64,000 nt of DNA. It comes from Cavia porcellus (taxonomy: Eukaryota; Chordata; Mammalia; Rodentia; Caviidae). The position numbers and the translations under genes were made by a program. Of the stretch, positions 51,028 to 60,897 are shown in pieces. The stretch is taken from positions 28,736,248-28,800,247 of the forward strand of contig NW_026947506.1 of the NCBI RefSeq assembly GCF_034190915.1. The letters are read 5' to 3'. The notes under the pieces are model-generated. The model searched no databases, was not told where the DNA came from, and saw nothing but the letters and a program-made list of their open reading frames with translations. How positions within the stretch are numbered: the first letter of the stretch is position 1; every line of letters starts with the position of its first letter.

Positions 51028-52273
51028 AAAAAAATATATATATATGCGTACTTCAGTTTGTCATATTAATAAACATCCAGAAGCTAACAGCATCACTTTG
51101 AGCACCTCTTAAAAGAGGCTAAAAATAACTTGTATTAATCTCTTATGTCTCAATAAATTTAGTACTAATATATTTACAAAAGTTTTCCCTTTCCTACCGT
51201 ATACATGTTTTTGGCAGACTCTGTGAATGTGTATGTATATATATACATGCACGCACAGAGTTTTTAGATCCAAGATACTCAGAAACCATAGGAATTAAAA
51301 TAGAAAAATCACTCTGGGGTAGAATTGTGGTTCAATTTTTATAAAAGGACAAACAAAATACATCTCTGACTCTTACAAATTAAAACAGTAACAGAATGAA
51401 ACTTCTCTATTATCTGGTTTCTTAAGGAGAAAAAAAAAAAGTGTGTGTGTGTAACGCCAGTTAATTGAAACCCATCTGACTGTTATTCATCAACCTATTC
51501 CATGCCTTGTATGTTAACAGTTAATCAACAAAGTTAACTGCAAAGCTGAATTCAGCATTACATAACTTCATTTATTTTGAAAGCCAACTACTTAAAACAA
51601 TGGTATTTTTGATTTTTCCTGTGGATAGCCAAGTATGCTTTTAAGATTAGAAAACATTTTAGTTTATGTATAGGATGAACTTACCTTTATCTTTTTAACC
51701 AGCTTATTTTCTTCTTCATCATCTGTTTCTGGAAATTCATATATTTTAATTTTATGTTCTTGGATTTCTTTCATTATCTAAAACAGAAGTCACAGTTAGC
51801 AAAAGAGTACCACATAACCAGTATATTAGCCCTCTTCTTAATCAGATATTCCTTGGATTCTTAAAAACCTTAGTTTCTGACTCATTACTGTTTTTCAATG
51901 ATATAGAACTGTGATCTAAAAATTAAATAAAGTTATTCTTTAAGCCATAAACTTGATATATGAATATCAAAACCTATTTCAGAAGTTTTGAAGTCATGGT
52001 TATCATGCCAAGAATTCCAAAACACATTTAAGGTTCTACAAAGGGATCTTTCCAGCTTGTTTCTAATACAATGACCTTAAGTTATCTAGTTACTAGATCC
52101 AAAATTATTTCTCTGGACACAACTCATCAACTGTTTTACTTAACTGAATCAACAGGGCTTAAAGTCACCTAAAAAATGTTAGCAAGTCATGGCGAAAGTA
52201 GTTATAACTAAGTACAACATTGGCTGCAGGGGGAAAAATTTACTTTCTAATCAGAAAAATACCCTTGAATATG

Positions 52274-52304
<31 letters not shown>

Positions 52305-55300
52305 ACACACACACACTCACAAATCAAAGAGCATATGACTCAGACATGATTGAACAAGTTCACAAGGAGAAAATGTGAAAAGAGTAGGTAATAAATTCAA
52401 AAATTATTAATAATACAGAAAACCAAAGATGACAACTTATAAATGACACCACAAAAAGACCTAATTCAAATCATATTATCTTCTCAGGAATCACTTTCAA
52501 TTCTGAATGGAAGTACAGGCATTCAAGTAATTTTTGACTGCCCAGCTGTCTGAACTCACAACAAATCTAAGGCCAATATATCTACTACTAGCTACCTTTC
52601 CTATACGTTTTAGAGAGTATGTTAGTCTCACAGCAAGGGGTGGTTCTTTGGGCAGCAAAGGTACCTTAAACGAAATGAGTTATGTGGTTACTAGTCAGAA
52701 GTGAACAAGTAAAAAAACAGGGCCACATATCTTTGTTTTATTTTATTAAACAATAAAAGTTTTATAACCAGTCAGAGAACAGTAACAGTTATTACACTGT
52801 GTATCTTTAGTTTCAAAGTAGGATTTTACTTACATAGAAGCAGCATGAAAGAAGTGACAAACTGACAACTATGAGATTGTCCTGTGAGAGCAGTGGTTCT
52901 AGGTCGCAGTGTGCATTACAATGATCTGAGTGAGCACTTCCAAAATAAATGCTACAGACTCTTATCTACAGAGCCATTCACAGAGATCAGGCCTGACAAA
53001 TCATTTTGAAGACGGTTTCTAGGTGATTGTGATAGGTACCCTGGATAGGAACCATGCGGACTCCTTGGAGAAGTGTGCACCAGCAAACACAAGTCCAGTC
53101 CCATAAAACAAAGACAGAAAGGGAAAAAGAAAACCTTACAACCACTATACTGTGACCAATTTAGAAGCATAGGTCATTACTTATTCATCTTTTTGATCTT
53201 CAAGTTATCAGTTCAAATCCAAAAGGAGATACAACTCAAGATATCTCTCAATATGTGATTGGTATTTGAAACTTAGAAACCACATTATAAAATAAAAATG
53301 GGAATAAAAATGTAAAATAGAGAAACAGACTCCTGATGGAAATATTAAGTATATTAAAAACAATATACAAGACATTCTCCAAATTTATCTGCATGTAACA
53401 CAACTTCAAAGCAAACAAGTTTTTTCTTTCTGCAACACACCTCAAGATACTGTATTCTAAAATTTATACTAAGAAAGGTAAAAAAATATTTTACTACAAA
53501 AAGGAATGGATGCTAAAGTCTACTTTTAAGTATGATACAAAGCTGCTGTGTTTTAAAAAAGATAACACTGGTACAAAATGAAAATAGTGGTACAGAAAAG
53601 AGTTCCATAAATTGTGCCTAATTCTATAACATGTGAGATATAATAAGCTGAACACAAAATGAAGAAAATCTATCTTTAACTCAAAGTGTCACTGAGGTAA
53701 CTAGACACTAGTTTAGAAAAAGCTTAATAGTGTGTGTGCATGCATGTGTGTGTATACTGCATAAAGTTCAATGAAAAAAATTAAGACATAAATAGCAAAG
53801 AGAAAAAAGAATATAGACTTGTGAAAATAAGACAATATACATAATAAATACCAATTACTTACTAGTGCTCAAAGACAAACATTTTGAGCAAGATATTCAC
53901 AAAAGAAATTTTGAAAAAGGAACAGTAAACCCTTGCATTTAAAAATGTTCAGCATCCCTGAGAAGTAAAATAATTCTACAGGGTGTGAGGGAGAGGAGGC
54001 AATGGGGTTATAAAAAAGAATATATTTTAAACAGGATAGCTGATGGGCATGGTGGTGCACACCTGTAACCCTAACACTCGGGAAGCTGAGGCAGTTGGAT
54101 CGCCATGAGTTTCGAGGTCAGCTTGGGCTACACAGTGAAACCCTTGTTAATAGGCTTCTTTAAAAACTGACAAAGTATATAGGTCTTATGATACTAAGAG
54201 CTTTCAGAAGAAAACGAAACATTTTCAAGAGATATTTGCAATATAATATAAACAATGCAGTGGAGCCTCAAGAGACAGGAACTGCAACATGTTACAGTAA
54301 AAAGAATAAAAATTACAAAGTATGTGAAGAGTAGGAAAAGTCCCAGAGTTAACTGGTTTTGCTCACCTGTTTTTTAAACTGTTGGCACTCCTCCGGTGTG
54401 AGTGTGTCAGCTTTGGCAATCAGTGGGATAATATTCACTTTCTCATGCAAACGCTTCATAAACTCAATATCCAATGGTTTAAGCCTGAAATACATAGTGC
54501 TGAATAAGACTACAATGATCAAATTGGGGGACAGATTTTTTAAATCCCCAATGATCAATGAACTGCAGTAAACTACCTTACTTACCAAAAATGTTCCCTT
54601 GGAACATGCACTGGACCAGTCAACAGTTTCGAAGAACAGGACTTTAAGAAGCATTAGAATAGCTAAGAAGGCTTTCTGATTCCTGCCAATGAACTCCCTG
54701 GTCATGGGAGTTTGGGCCTTGGAAAGGAATTGGAAAAACCAGAACTGTCCTAACAATTTCTTGTATTTTAGCTCTATATTAACTACTAAAATTTTGCAAG
54801 ATTTTTTACATGAAAAATGGTCCTTCTTTATCAACTATACACTCAGTCTTGCTACCAAGTATTTTTTTCAACAAATGCTCAGGACGATCTCCAACATCTC
54901 TCTGCCCATTTCAGCCTGGTGCTCCACCACCTGCACTTCCAGTCGTAAACACTTCGACTATGGTGCTGACCACACTCACGTGCCCATTACACTGCGTCTG
55001 CCATAACTGCTTCACAGGCTCTTTCTTCTAGAAGCCTCAGAGCACTTCTCAGGATCCTCTCTGTAAGCTGGTCCCTGAAAAAGGTGCATTCCCCTGAATC
55101 CTCCAGTAGGCTCTGTTCTCTTACTACATTCTGTAAGATTATGACGACACCAGACCTCGATTATTCTGTAAAATTCCTCCATCTTTACATCCAGTCCAAA
55201 TCTTACTGTGAAATTCCGGAGTTGTTTTTATCCAGTGGATGTGTTATTGGGATATTCCTTGGGATTCACAAAGTCAGAAGCTCGCTCTGAACCTCCATAC

Positions 55301-58300
55301 TCTCTTTTATGCATCCCATCTCAGTGAATGATACTACAATCTACCCAATGACTCAAGCCTGAAATCTGGGATTGCTACTTTCAAAGATTCACCAAGACCC
55401 ATTGAAGGAAACATGTATGTGTACACTCTGGCACCTACACCACAGTATCCATTTCCATTACTTTAGTTCTGGCCACCAAGACCTCTGGAATGGACAACTG
55501 TATATGTCTTTCCGTTTTTACAAGCCAGCCACAGTGCAGCCCATGATCAAGTCATTACTTGAATGAATACCACACTGAAGGCCAGATTCCTCAGCCAGCA
55601 TGGCCTACAAGCCTTGAAGACGAAGCCTGTCCAGCTGGCTCACTTGTTAGCATTGTTGGCATATCTTTTGCCACATTCTTCTGAACTTACACTTCCCTGA
55701 AAGTGCTACATTTGAAGAACTGGCCACAGGATGAGACCTCTCCCTAGAACGTTCTCTAATCCCACTGTCTTCTGAACCAGGCTGATTCCTATTCCCCCTT
55801 TTGGCTCTGGCTCCAGTTTTGTTTCCAACTCTCCTCTAACTAAGACTACGATGTTTTCCTTGTCGGTCACACATTTAATGTGTGATACGGTAATCACTCT
55901 CCTATTTGTTTTTTCCATCTTTTCACTAAAAAAGCATCCCCAGTAGGGAGGTTTGTACCTCAATGATCTATATCCTTAGCACCTAGCAAAATGCTGAAGA
56001 GGTGGTGAGGGGGCTTAAACATACGGTGACAAAAAACTAAACTGTTATCATTTTCTTTATGTCCTTTAGGAAGTTTAAGTGAAAAACAAAGTCCTTCTAT
56101 TTAGCATATTTAGGGGACTAAAATTAAGGTTCTCCATGAAGGTAATAAAAACATTTTGCATAGGAACAACACTCTAAGGTGTTACTCCTTTGTGTGTGTG
56201 TGGGGGGGGGGCTGCTGGGGATTGAACCCAGGTCTTTACATGGAGCTACATGTCCCCTACCCCTTTTAATTTTTTCAGGCAGGGTCTCACTAAATTTTCT
56301 AGGCTGAGCTTGAATTTGGGATCCTCCATCTCAGTCTCCCAGAGTAGTAAGGTTATAGGCATGCATCACAAAGCCTGGCTAAAGTGGCATTCTTCAGCTT
56401 TTATAAAACAATGAAAAGCATTTCACGGGTGAGTAGACTTAGTAATTAGGTTGCCTAATATTTTTTTAAAAATAGAAATAAACATACAGCTACAATTGGG
56501 AACAACAGGTCACAGAGTTTACGGAGTCTGAAGAATACAAACCACGTATAGTGGCACAGCTGACCAGCACAAAAAGGGGAAGAGGAAGGAAACAAATATG
56601 GAGAAGTCAGATAGATAGCTGACTCCTACTCCAACTCTCCTGGTCTTGAATGCCCTGCAATTTGTTACAGGCATTCAGAGAATAAGGGCTACTTATGGAA
56701 GAGAGATTATGGCAAGAATAACTGCACTGTCTACATTACTTTAAACAATGTCCTGAGCTCACCAGTATTAACAGAAAAAAAAATTCTATTAATCTCTATG
56801 AATTAAGTTCTACCTCTTGTCATCTATCGCTATATACACTAAATACAGAAGTCAATTATATAGCCAATTCAATCTCAGGTTTCTAAATATTTACAGTTGT
56901 TTTTCCCAGTTTACACTCATGAAAAATTTAAATTATCAATGCCTCAATAAATCATTATCTCATATGCTTAGACAAAGATTTATATGTTTTTATAAATTTA
57001 TATGCTTTTATAAATTTATATCTGTTTTTATAAATTTAAAAAGCAGGATTCAGTTCACTTAAAATTTTAGTAAGTGAAGAGCATTTAATATAAAGGTCAA
57101 ATCCAAGTTAATAAAACTTATATTTAAAAGCAAAACAGGAATTGTTTTGTTATTTAAACCGAGTATTTATTCTACTACCTCAAACTTCTAAAGAGAAAGA
57201 CATTTAAAAATAATCACAACAGGTAATCAAGAAAAACAACTTCTGAAGTATAAAACACAAGGCCAAAGAACATTTAAATCAGTTTAAAAATTAAATGGTG
57301 GGGTGTGGGGATAAAAACCTAGTAAAGTCTTGATATATGCCTTTTTAAAATAGTAAAACATTCCAAAGTTTATATAATGTTAACAGCAGAAAGCATTTAA
57401 TTCACATGCTGATTATAGATACTGGTTGAAAATTTTTCTTCAGTTCCTTTAGTTTCATGTTTTCAACAAACTCAATGTTTAAATCTTGTTTTTCAAAAAC
57501 AGATATTGCTTTTTAAAATTTTTAAAAGATAAATTCACATTCAAGGAAAAATTACTGCAAAATAAATGACAAATATTTATTTCTAAGGGAAAAAATAGCC
57601 TTAAACTCATTGAATGACTGATTTTTTTTCCAAGTGGCAATCAATATCAAACTATCAAATAGGATTTTAAACTGGGTACATTAACACACATCTGTTATCT
57701 AAGCACTGTGGGAGGATGTGGAGAAGGAGGATCAAAGTTCCAGCTCTACAAGCCACTGTGGGTGGAGGGGCACAGTGGAGGAGATGCTGGGATGCAGCTC
57801 AGTGTCAAGGCCCTAGGTTCCATCTTTGGTACCACAGAAACAAGTGAAAACACCCTGCACCCAGTGACAGCACGTGGCATGAGGCAGAAGGAACTGAAAG
57901 TACACTGATGGGCACTGATTAAGTCACAATTCTATAAATCAATGAACTAATCACAATTAAAGGGTAACAATCAATATTTTTATTAGGTAAATGCCAATCT
58001 ACCTAAATGGAAGACATCTCCAATTATTCTTCCACTGATTCAAAACAGGTAAAAAGGAATCCCCAAACAAGATAAAAGTCATTTACAGGACTGCATGGAG
58101 TCTCAGTCTGTACGAGAACTGAAGAGTTATATAAAAGTGGGAGTTCTATATAAAATTCAGTGTCATATTCTTTCTTAATCTATAGCATCACATACCAATG
58201 GTAAAACTTTGTTCCATTCCTAAAAATAGTTAAGCTGAGAAACTATTCAAATGCACATTTTTATACAAGGGAACGCCCATCCCTTGTGACAAACAAGAAG

Positions 58301-60897
58301 TGGCTCAAAGCTACTACACATCATTTGAATCACAGAAAAAATTTTTTTCTTAAAAACAACAAAAAATCCTTTTATTTCCCATGCAATTTTAAGAAATAAA
58401 TTTTCCCCAGGGGGACAGGAGGAATGTGATTTCATGAGAATTACTAAAACTTGGAGAGAGTCCAAAAGATATAAACTAACTAATTTCTATTGACGTAACT
58501 ATAGATTGAAGATTTCACAGATGACTCCCAGGAAAAACTATCAACAAGTTAAAATAGAATAATTAAAAGATTTAAAATTCAAGAAGCAGCTATCTAAGTA
58601 CTCATAAAAGACCATACAATGTATCATATTTTTGAGATTAGTTTTTTGAGCTTTTTACGTAGACAAGTGATATAAATATATAAATTTCTCAGAATACTAC
58701 AGAATATTAGACACAGGTGAAACATTTTTCACCACTCCAATCTGACACTGCAAAAATGGTTAACTATATAAATGACTCCCTTTATGGTGCACCAATAAAG
58801 TGAGTGATACCGGGCACCAGACCATCTCGCCATCTAGGCAAAAATTGGAGACAGAAGCCAAAAAAGAAAAAAGGGGGAAAAAAAAAAAAGCTAGGCTTAT
58901 GAGGGAACCAGTTTTAATCACTATCATTTGGATGTTAGATGACAATGCTATTTGGTCTGACACTAGACCACACTCCATTCCTTTTGGTGGAGAGACACGA
59001 GGTGACTGAGTTATGACAGCCATTTCTTCTAAGAAGGATTCAAGAGTAATAATGAGAAACATCTCTAACTAATAATGACATGTACCTAGTCAAAATGAAA
59101 ATGGGTACAGGCAGTAACAACAAAGGGAGTACAGGGTACCTACTAACAAAAGTAACTGTCAGACTAGCTTACATCTAGCTACTTAAGAGGATGGCACTAT
59201 GACATGAAATTAAATGGTGTGATGTTGAACACTCAGGGAAACAAGAGTCAATATACTTGATGAAGAAAGAAATGGTGTGAGAGAACACTGGCATTTAAGC
59301 TCTGATTATCTTCTCAACCACATCACTACTAACACACTGGAAATCCCTAAAAGTATGTTTAACCCCACAGTTACTGCTGTTCCTCCTTATCCGGTAGTTC
59401 AATGAATGACAAAGTAGAGTTAAACCAACACGAAAGTAGTCAGGTTGAGACCTCAAGTCATGCTAGAAAGATGTTTTCCTATCATGAAACAGGTGAGATC
59501 CTCAAGCATGAGGAACTAAGGAGCAAAATCATTGTTAACTTGCATAGGATTTTTAAAAGGGTCATTCCAACTCATTTCCACATAGAATTTGGTATTTTAC
59601 AATTGGACTAGTTATGACTCTATAGTCATCAAGATTCTAAAGATGCACAAACAGCAGCAGCAGCAGCAACAAAGCACCAGAAGCATCAAGGTACTACTGA
59701 CCCATGTCCTGAAGGAGCAATGAAGTATAAACAACACTGCACCCTGTTATCAGGCATCTGGCGTCTGTTCACTCGCGATTCTGCATTTAGGTAATCCTCA
59801 AATTTACTATCAATGTAGTCGATCACAGGCTGCCAGCTATAGAATGCAGACAAATGAGATGATTAAGTCACAATTCTATAAATCAATAAACTAATCACAA
59901 TTAAAGGGTAACAATCAATATTTTTATTAGGTAAATGCCAATCTACCTAAATGGAAGACATCTCCAATTATTCTTCCACTGATTCAAAACAGGTAAAAAT
60001 TATACTACATAAATCTTCATTATTTGGAAACTTTCAAAATCAAAGAAAATGAATTGTTTACTGTCAAAACACAGCTGATTATTGATATATTATTTGCAGC
60101 AATAACTTTACCAATGCCAAGATACTTTACAATGTGAAAACACTTAATGTTGTTTCAAATTTCAAATGAAGAGATAACCTCAAAAAGCTCACATGAAATT
60201 TTTAAAAAAAATTTTTTTTTTGTCTTTTTTGTTTTTATCAGTACCAGGGGTCGAACTCACGACTGCCTGCTTGGAAGGCAGGCGCTTATGCCGCTGAGCT
60301 AAATCCCCAGCCCCATGACATGAATATTTTAGTTGTTTTAAAATTGAGAGAAAATTACCTCAAAAGCAATGTAGAACTCAAAAACAAAACATTTGTATAT
60401 AAAATACTAACAATATTGCTTCAGACTAGAATTTCATGGGTATATAATATGCTTATAAATTATGAAAAAACTGAAGACTTAAAAATTAGGTATATTAGGA
60501 TGTGACATAATTTATACAAATAGATAAAACTGCAGAAAGCAAAGTATTAAAATTATGAGATTATATCTAACTTTACTGTTCTAGAATTTATCTTAAAAGT
60601 TTATAATAGGTATTAACTCCACTGTATAAAAAAAGAAGTGATACTACAACATTTCCAAGTTAAGTGGCAAAGATGGCACATGGACAAGTTCAAAGAGCTG
60701 TGCTAGGCAAGAAGTTTTAAAATGTTAAGCAGAAAATACCTAACCTCCCCAGTACCCCAAATGCCCTGAAAAGCCATAAGGATAAACACTTCTTACCAAT
60801 TACTATTATCCACTGCATCTCCAAATCCTGGGGTATCAACTATTGTGAGCAGCAACTGAACTCCACCTTCTTTGACTAAAACTTTGGATTGTTCCAC
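36187..60897 (-). CDS. SEPTIN7: SEPTIN7 (septin 7), C-terminal 345 codons in 10 exons; 5' part outside window
   Basis: Septin 7 is a GTP-binding protein that forms the end or central subunits of septin hetero-oligomers, which assemble into cortical filaments and rings acting in cytokinesis, cilia and dendritic spines. Ten exons join in frame: 60797-60897, 59702-59836, 54367-54484, 51685-51777, 50036-50132, 48305-48356, 46900-47025, 40622-40757, 37272-37411, 36187-36226 (1038 bases, stop included). Visible in order: the G3 motif DTPG, a GHGLKPLD segment typical of septins, the G4 motif AKAD, the YPWG of the septin unique element, then a charged C-terminal coiled coil ending KKKGKIF. The P-loop (G1) exon is upstream of base 64000. 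If human SEPTIN7 has 437 residues as I recall, exactly the first 92 are missing. All donors are GT and all acceptors AG; there are no frameshifts or stops. It is identical to the human protein as I remember it apart from one Ile to Val change (KVLVKEGG). SEPTIN7 has many processed pseudogenes, but the introns exclude that here. Confidence 0.97.
36443..36461. repeat. (AC)n microsatellite
   Basis: Nine AC units in the last SEPTIN7 intron. Confidence 0.85.
36881..36972 (-). mobile_element. ID-type SINE with target duplication, last SEPTIN7 intron
   Basis: T-rich leader, then GGTACCAGGGATTGAACTCA and GCTGAGCTAAATCCCCAGCC. The duplication gaaaactgctttt flanks it. It lies in the same sense as the gene. 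Confidence 0.93.
37272..37411 (-). CDS. SEPTIN7: SEPTIN7 exon, second part of coiled coil
   Basis: 140 bases encoding [15 protein letters not shown] through ILEQQNSS and two bases of an Arg codon. The acceptor is tttag and the donor gtaatg. It is strongly Gln/Glu/Lys-rich with a continuous helical pattern. Confidence 0.97.
37660..37850 (+). mobile_element. MIR element
   Basis: aggagaaaacagttgtagaa, taagtggctcatccaagatc and caggacttgaacctaagtct follow MIR order. The element is in an intron. Confidence 0.65.
38085..38147 (+). mobile_element. ID SINE 3' fragment
   Basis: Reads cacctggccagcacgagcc then gtgcaattcctggtatc and A residues, the right half of an ID element. Confidence 0.6.
38675..38753. 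repeat. Compound (TC)n(AC)n microsatellite
   Basis: About 20 TC units run directly into about 20 CA units. It lies in the SEPTIN7 intron between the two coiled-coil exons. Confidence 0.97.
40622..40757 (-). CDS. SEPTIN7: SEPTIN7 exon, first part of C-terminal coiled coil
   Basis: 136 bases encoding [13 protein letters not shown] through KLKDSEAE. The acceptor is gccag and the donor gtaatc. The Met/Glu/Lys-rich heptad pattern is the coiled coil by which septin 7 pairs with neighbouring subunits. A 6.1 kb intron separates it from the preceding exon. Confidence 0.97.
40785..40992 (+). mobile_element. Two tandem B1-type SINEs just upstream of a coiled-coil exon
   Basis: First copy (agctgggcacagtgtcgcat...) at 40785-40905 with A-rich tail; a second, 5'-complete but shortened copy (ggactggtggcacttgcct...) at 40917-40992. 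The first starts 28 bases upstream, in the gene's sense, of the exon 40622-40757, within its acceptor region. Confidence 0.8.
41350..41420 (+). mobile_element. 5'-truncated ID SINE
   Basis: Starts within the element (taagcgcctgccttggaag) and ends GGTACCGATAAAAAGG with an A tail. Confidence 0.85.
41457..41640 (+). mobile_element. Composite B1-ID SINE, diverged
   Basis: A B1-like half (gtggagtggtgcattcccgt) joins an ID half (ctggggatgcagctcagtgt ... attctcagcac). Confidence 0.7.
43295..43362 (-). mobile_element. B1 fragment
   Basis: ttctccctatgctccttggg and ctggtcttgagctcctgagc fit part of an antisense B1. Short and diverged. Confidence 0.4.
44683..44783 (+). mobile_element. ID-type SINE with target duplication
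   Basis: cagggccagggatacaactc ... gagttcgattcctagtacc followed by an (AACT)n tail. aaaatgact occurs on both sides. Confidence 0.85.
46163..46270 (-). mobile_element. B1-type SINE
   Basis: Antisense B1: ttcgagacagggtcttgctg, ctgaccttgaaactcctgcc and gcaccaccacatcc. A weak ID-like piece may follow at 46301-46390. Confidence 0.75.
46900..47025 (-). CDS. SEPTIN7: SEPTIN7 exon (THMQDLKD to GQLT)
   Basis: 126 bases encoding [19 protein letters not shown] through NKGQLT, closing the septin G domain and the linker to the coiled coil. The acceptor is ggcag and the donor gtgagt. A second strong donor sequence sits 141 bases further downstream; using it would add a TGA stop directly after GQLTK. Confidence 0.97.
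47217..47310 (+). mobile_element. ID-type SINE
   Basis: gagctgggatatagttcagc ... gttcaattcctggtacc plus an A tail; an imperfect duplication aagaga(t/c)taga flanks it. It is antisense to SEPTIN7 and lies between exons 46900-47025 and 48305-48356. Confidence 0.88.
47580..47960. other. GC-rich intronic stretch, no element recognised
   Basis: A locally GC-rich block with several CpGs within a strongly AT-rich intron. Open frames of up to 116 codons cover it, but none resembles a protein I know and no repeat signature is visible. Confidence 0.5.
48305..48356 (-). CDS. SEPTIN7: SEPTIN7 52-base exon (VENGEHCDF to LIR)
   Basis: Short 52-base exon encoding [16 protein letters not shown] with split codons at both ends. 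The acceptor is ttacag and the donor gtaagt. It belongs to the septin unique element. Skipping it would shift the frame. Oppositely oriented ID SINEs lie in the introns on each side (47217-47310 plus, 48699-48794 minus). Confidence 0.96.
48699..48794 (-). mobile_element. ID-type SINE with perfect target duplication
   Basis: T tail of about 22, then GCAGTACTGGGGATCAAACT and a GCTAACTCTCCAGCCC end. aatgtatttattct occurs directly on both sides. Confidence 0.94.
49381..49490 (+). mobile_element. B1 SINE, 5'-truncated
   Basis: Starts at agctgaggcaggaggactg and runs through gagttcaaggtcagcctaaa to an A-rich tail. Confidence 0.75.
50036..50132 (-). CDS. SEPTIN7: SEPTIN7 exon (DRLPLAVVG to WGVAE)
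   Basis: 97 bases encoding [16 protein letters not shown] through QYPWGVAE plus one base of a Val codon. The acceptor is tctag and the donor gtaagg. VVGSN lies in the guanine-binding G5-like region, and the YPWG segment begins the septin unique element that takes part in subunit interfaces. Confidence 0.97.
50747..50845 (+). mobile_element. B1 SINE, internally deleted
   Basis: gggccaggcattctgagaatg then gaccagtctaaactacacag and gtctcaaaaaacaaaac. Confidence 0.7.
50886..51035 (+). mobile_element. ID-type SINE, full length, long A-rich tail
   Basis: GGGGCTGGGGATTTAGCTCA to GGTACCGATAAAAAGC, then an A tail of over 30 bases broken by atc/acc. Nearly consensus, so a young copy. It lies antisense to SEPTIN7. 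Confidence 0.95.
51685..51777 (-). CDS. SEPTIN7: SEPTIN7 exon (IMKEIQEHK to KKIK)
   Basis: 93 bases, 31 whole codons, phase 0 at both ends. The acceptor is ttttag and the donor gtaagt. It encodes an acidic stretch (ETDDEEE) typical of the septin G domain between G4 and the septin unique element. Because it is symmetric, skipping this exon would preserve frame. Confidence 0.96.
51778..54041 (-). other. SEPTIN7 intron sequence, mostly unique
   Basis: AT-rich intron with the AC microsatellite and a short GT-rich stretch near 53730. No gene or large repeat recognised. Confidence 0.6.
52274..52320. repeat. (AC)n microsatellite
   Basis: About 22 AC units with two T interruptions, in a SEPTIN7 intron. 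Confidence 0.93.
54042..54150 (+). mobile_element. B1-type SINE
   Basis: gatgggcatggtggtgcaca, taacactcgggaagctgagg and tttcgaggtcagcttgggct. It lies antisense to SEPTIN7, about 215 bases beyond the G4 exon. Confidence 0.88.
54367..54484 (-). CDS. SEPTIN7: SEPTIN7 exon with G4 motif (AKAD)
   Basis: 118 bases encoding [15 protein letters not shown] through ECQQFKKQ. The acceptor is tttcag and the donor gtgagc. AKAD is the G4 guanine-specificity motif of septins. Together with the end of the preceding exon it makes GHGLKPLD. Confidence 0.97.
54900..56005 (+). mobile_element. Ancient L2-type LINE, antisense in SEPTIN7 intron
   Basis: Over about 1.1 kb the plus strand follows the order of L2 3' ends: catctctctgcccatttcag-like, gactcaagcctgaaatctgg, catggcctacaagccttgaa, then tatccttagcacctagcaaa. 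It is decayed, with no long frame. Confidence 0.45.
56200..56382 (-). mobile_element. Composite ID-B1 SINE
   Basis: Starts near a GT/G tract, has ctggggattgaacccaggtc and gagctacatgtcccctaccc (ID half), then ggcagggtctcactaaattt and ctcagtctcccagagtagta (B1 half). Confidence 0.85.
56979..57034. repeat. AT-rich minisatellite, three units of 18-20
   Basis: Units at 56979-56996, 56997-57014 and 57015-57034 read tttatatg(t/c)ttttataaa with one 2-base insertion in the third. Junctions form the palindrome TATAAATTTATA. Confidence 0.9.
57673..57845 (+). mobile_element. Composite B1-ID SINE, diverged
   Basis: tacattaacacacatctgtt and aagcactgtgggaggatg (B1-like), then gctgggatgcagctcagtgt ... ggttccatctttggtacc (ID half). 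Confidence 0.65.
57916..58055. repeat. 140-base direct repeat, copy 1 (intronic)
   Basis: This block is identical to 59860-59999 except at one base (G here, A there, at offset 28), with no gaps and a spacing of exactly 1944 bases. It lies in the SEPTIN7 intron downstream of the 135-base exon. It does not match a SINE or LINE I recognise. Confidence 0.95.
58056..59701 (-). other. SEPTIN7 intron between the direct-repeat copy and the 135-base exon
   Basis: AT-rich unique sequence. A (CAG)5 stretch lies at about 59653-59668, 35 bases beyond the exon donor. No repeat family recognised. Confidence 0.6.
59702..59836 (-). CDS. SEPTIN7: SEPTIN7 exon (WQPVIDYID to SGHG)
   Basis: 135 bases, beginning with the last base of a Cys codon and ending with two bases of a Gly codon. 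The acceptor is tatag and the donor gtcagt, the weakest-looking donor in the gene. It encodes the alpha-helical stretch after switch II and a [10 protein letters not shown] segment that matches the septin-specific Sep2 region. The exon is flanked on both sides by a nearly identical 140-base direct repeat (57916-58055 and 59860-59999). Confidence 0.96.
59860..59999. repeat. 140-base direct repeat, copy 2 (intronic)
   Basis: Partner of 57916-58055, lying 24 bases upstream (in the sense direction) of the acceptor side of the exon 59702-59836. The sequences outside the block show no similarity to each other, so the duplicated unit does not include the exon. The region between the two copies contains that exon. 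Confidence 0.95.
60210..60314 (-). mobile_element. ID-type SINE
   Basis: T-rich leader, TCAGTACCAGGGGTCGAACT, and GCTGAGCTAAATCCCCAGCC. A partial duplication (acatgaa) flanks it. Near consensus, young. Confidence 0.93.
60797..60897 (-). CDS. SEPTIN7: SEPTIN7 exon with G3 motif (DTPGFGD)
   Basis: 101 bases encoding [12 protein letters not shown] through DAVDNSN plus two bases of the next Cys codon. Acceptor ag precedes base 60897 in the sense direction and donor gtaaga follows 60797. It carries the switch II/G3 motif DTPG, which contacts the gamma phosphate and magnesium. It starts in phase 0. The Val in KVLVKEGG is Ile in human and mouse as I recall them; this is a conservative change. Confidence 0.96.

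Noticed and set aside
54349..54834. 161-codon frame continuing beyond the G4 exon
   Set aside because: Only the 118 bases 54367-54484 are exon; the rest reads through the intron upstream of a clear acceptor.
59653..59668. (CAG)5 triplet stretch near an exon donor
   Set aside because: Too short to be an expansion-type repeat, and intronic.
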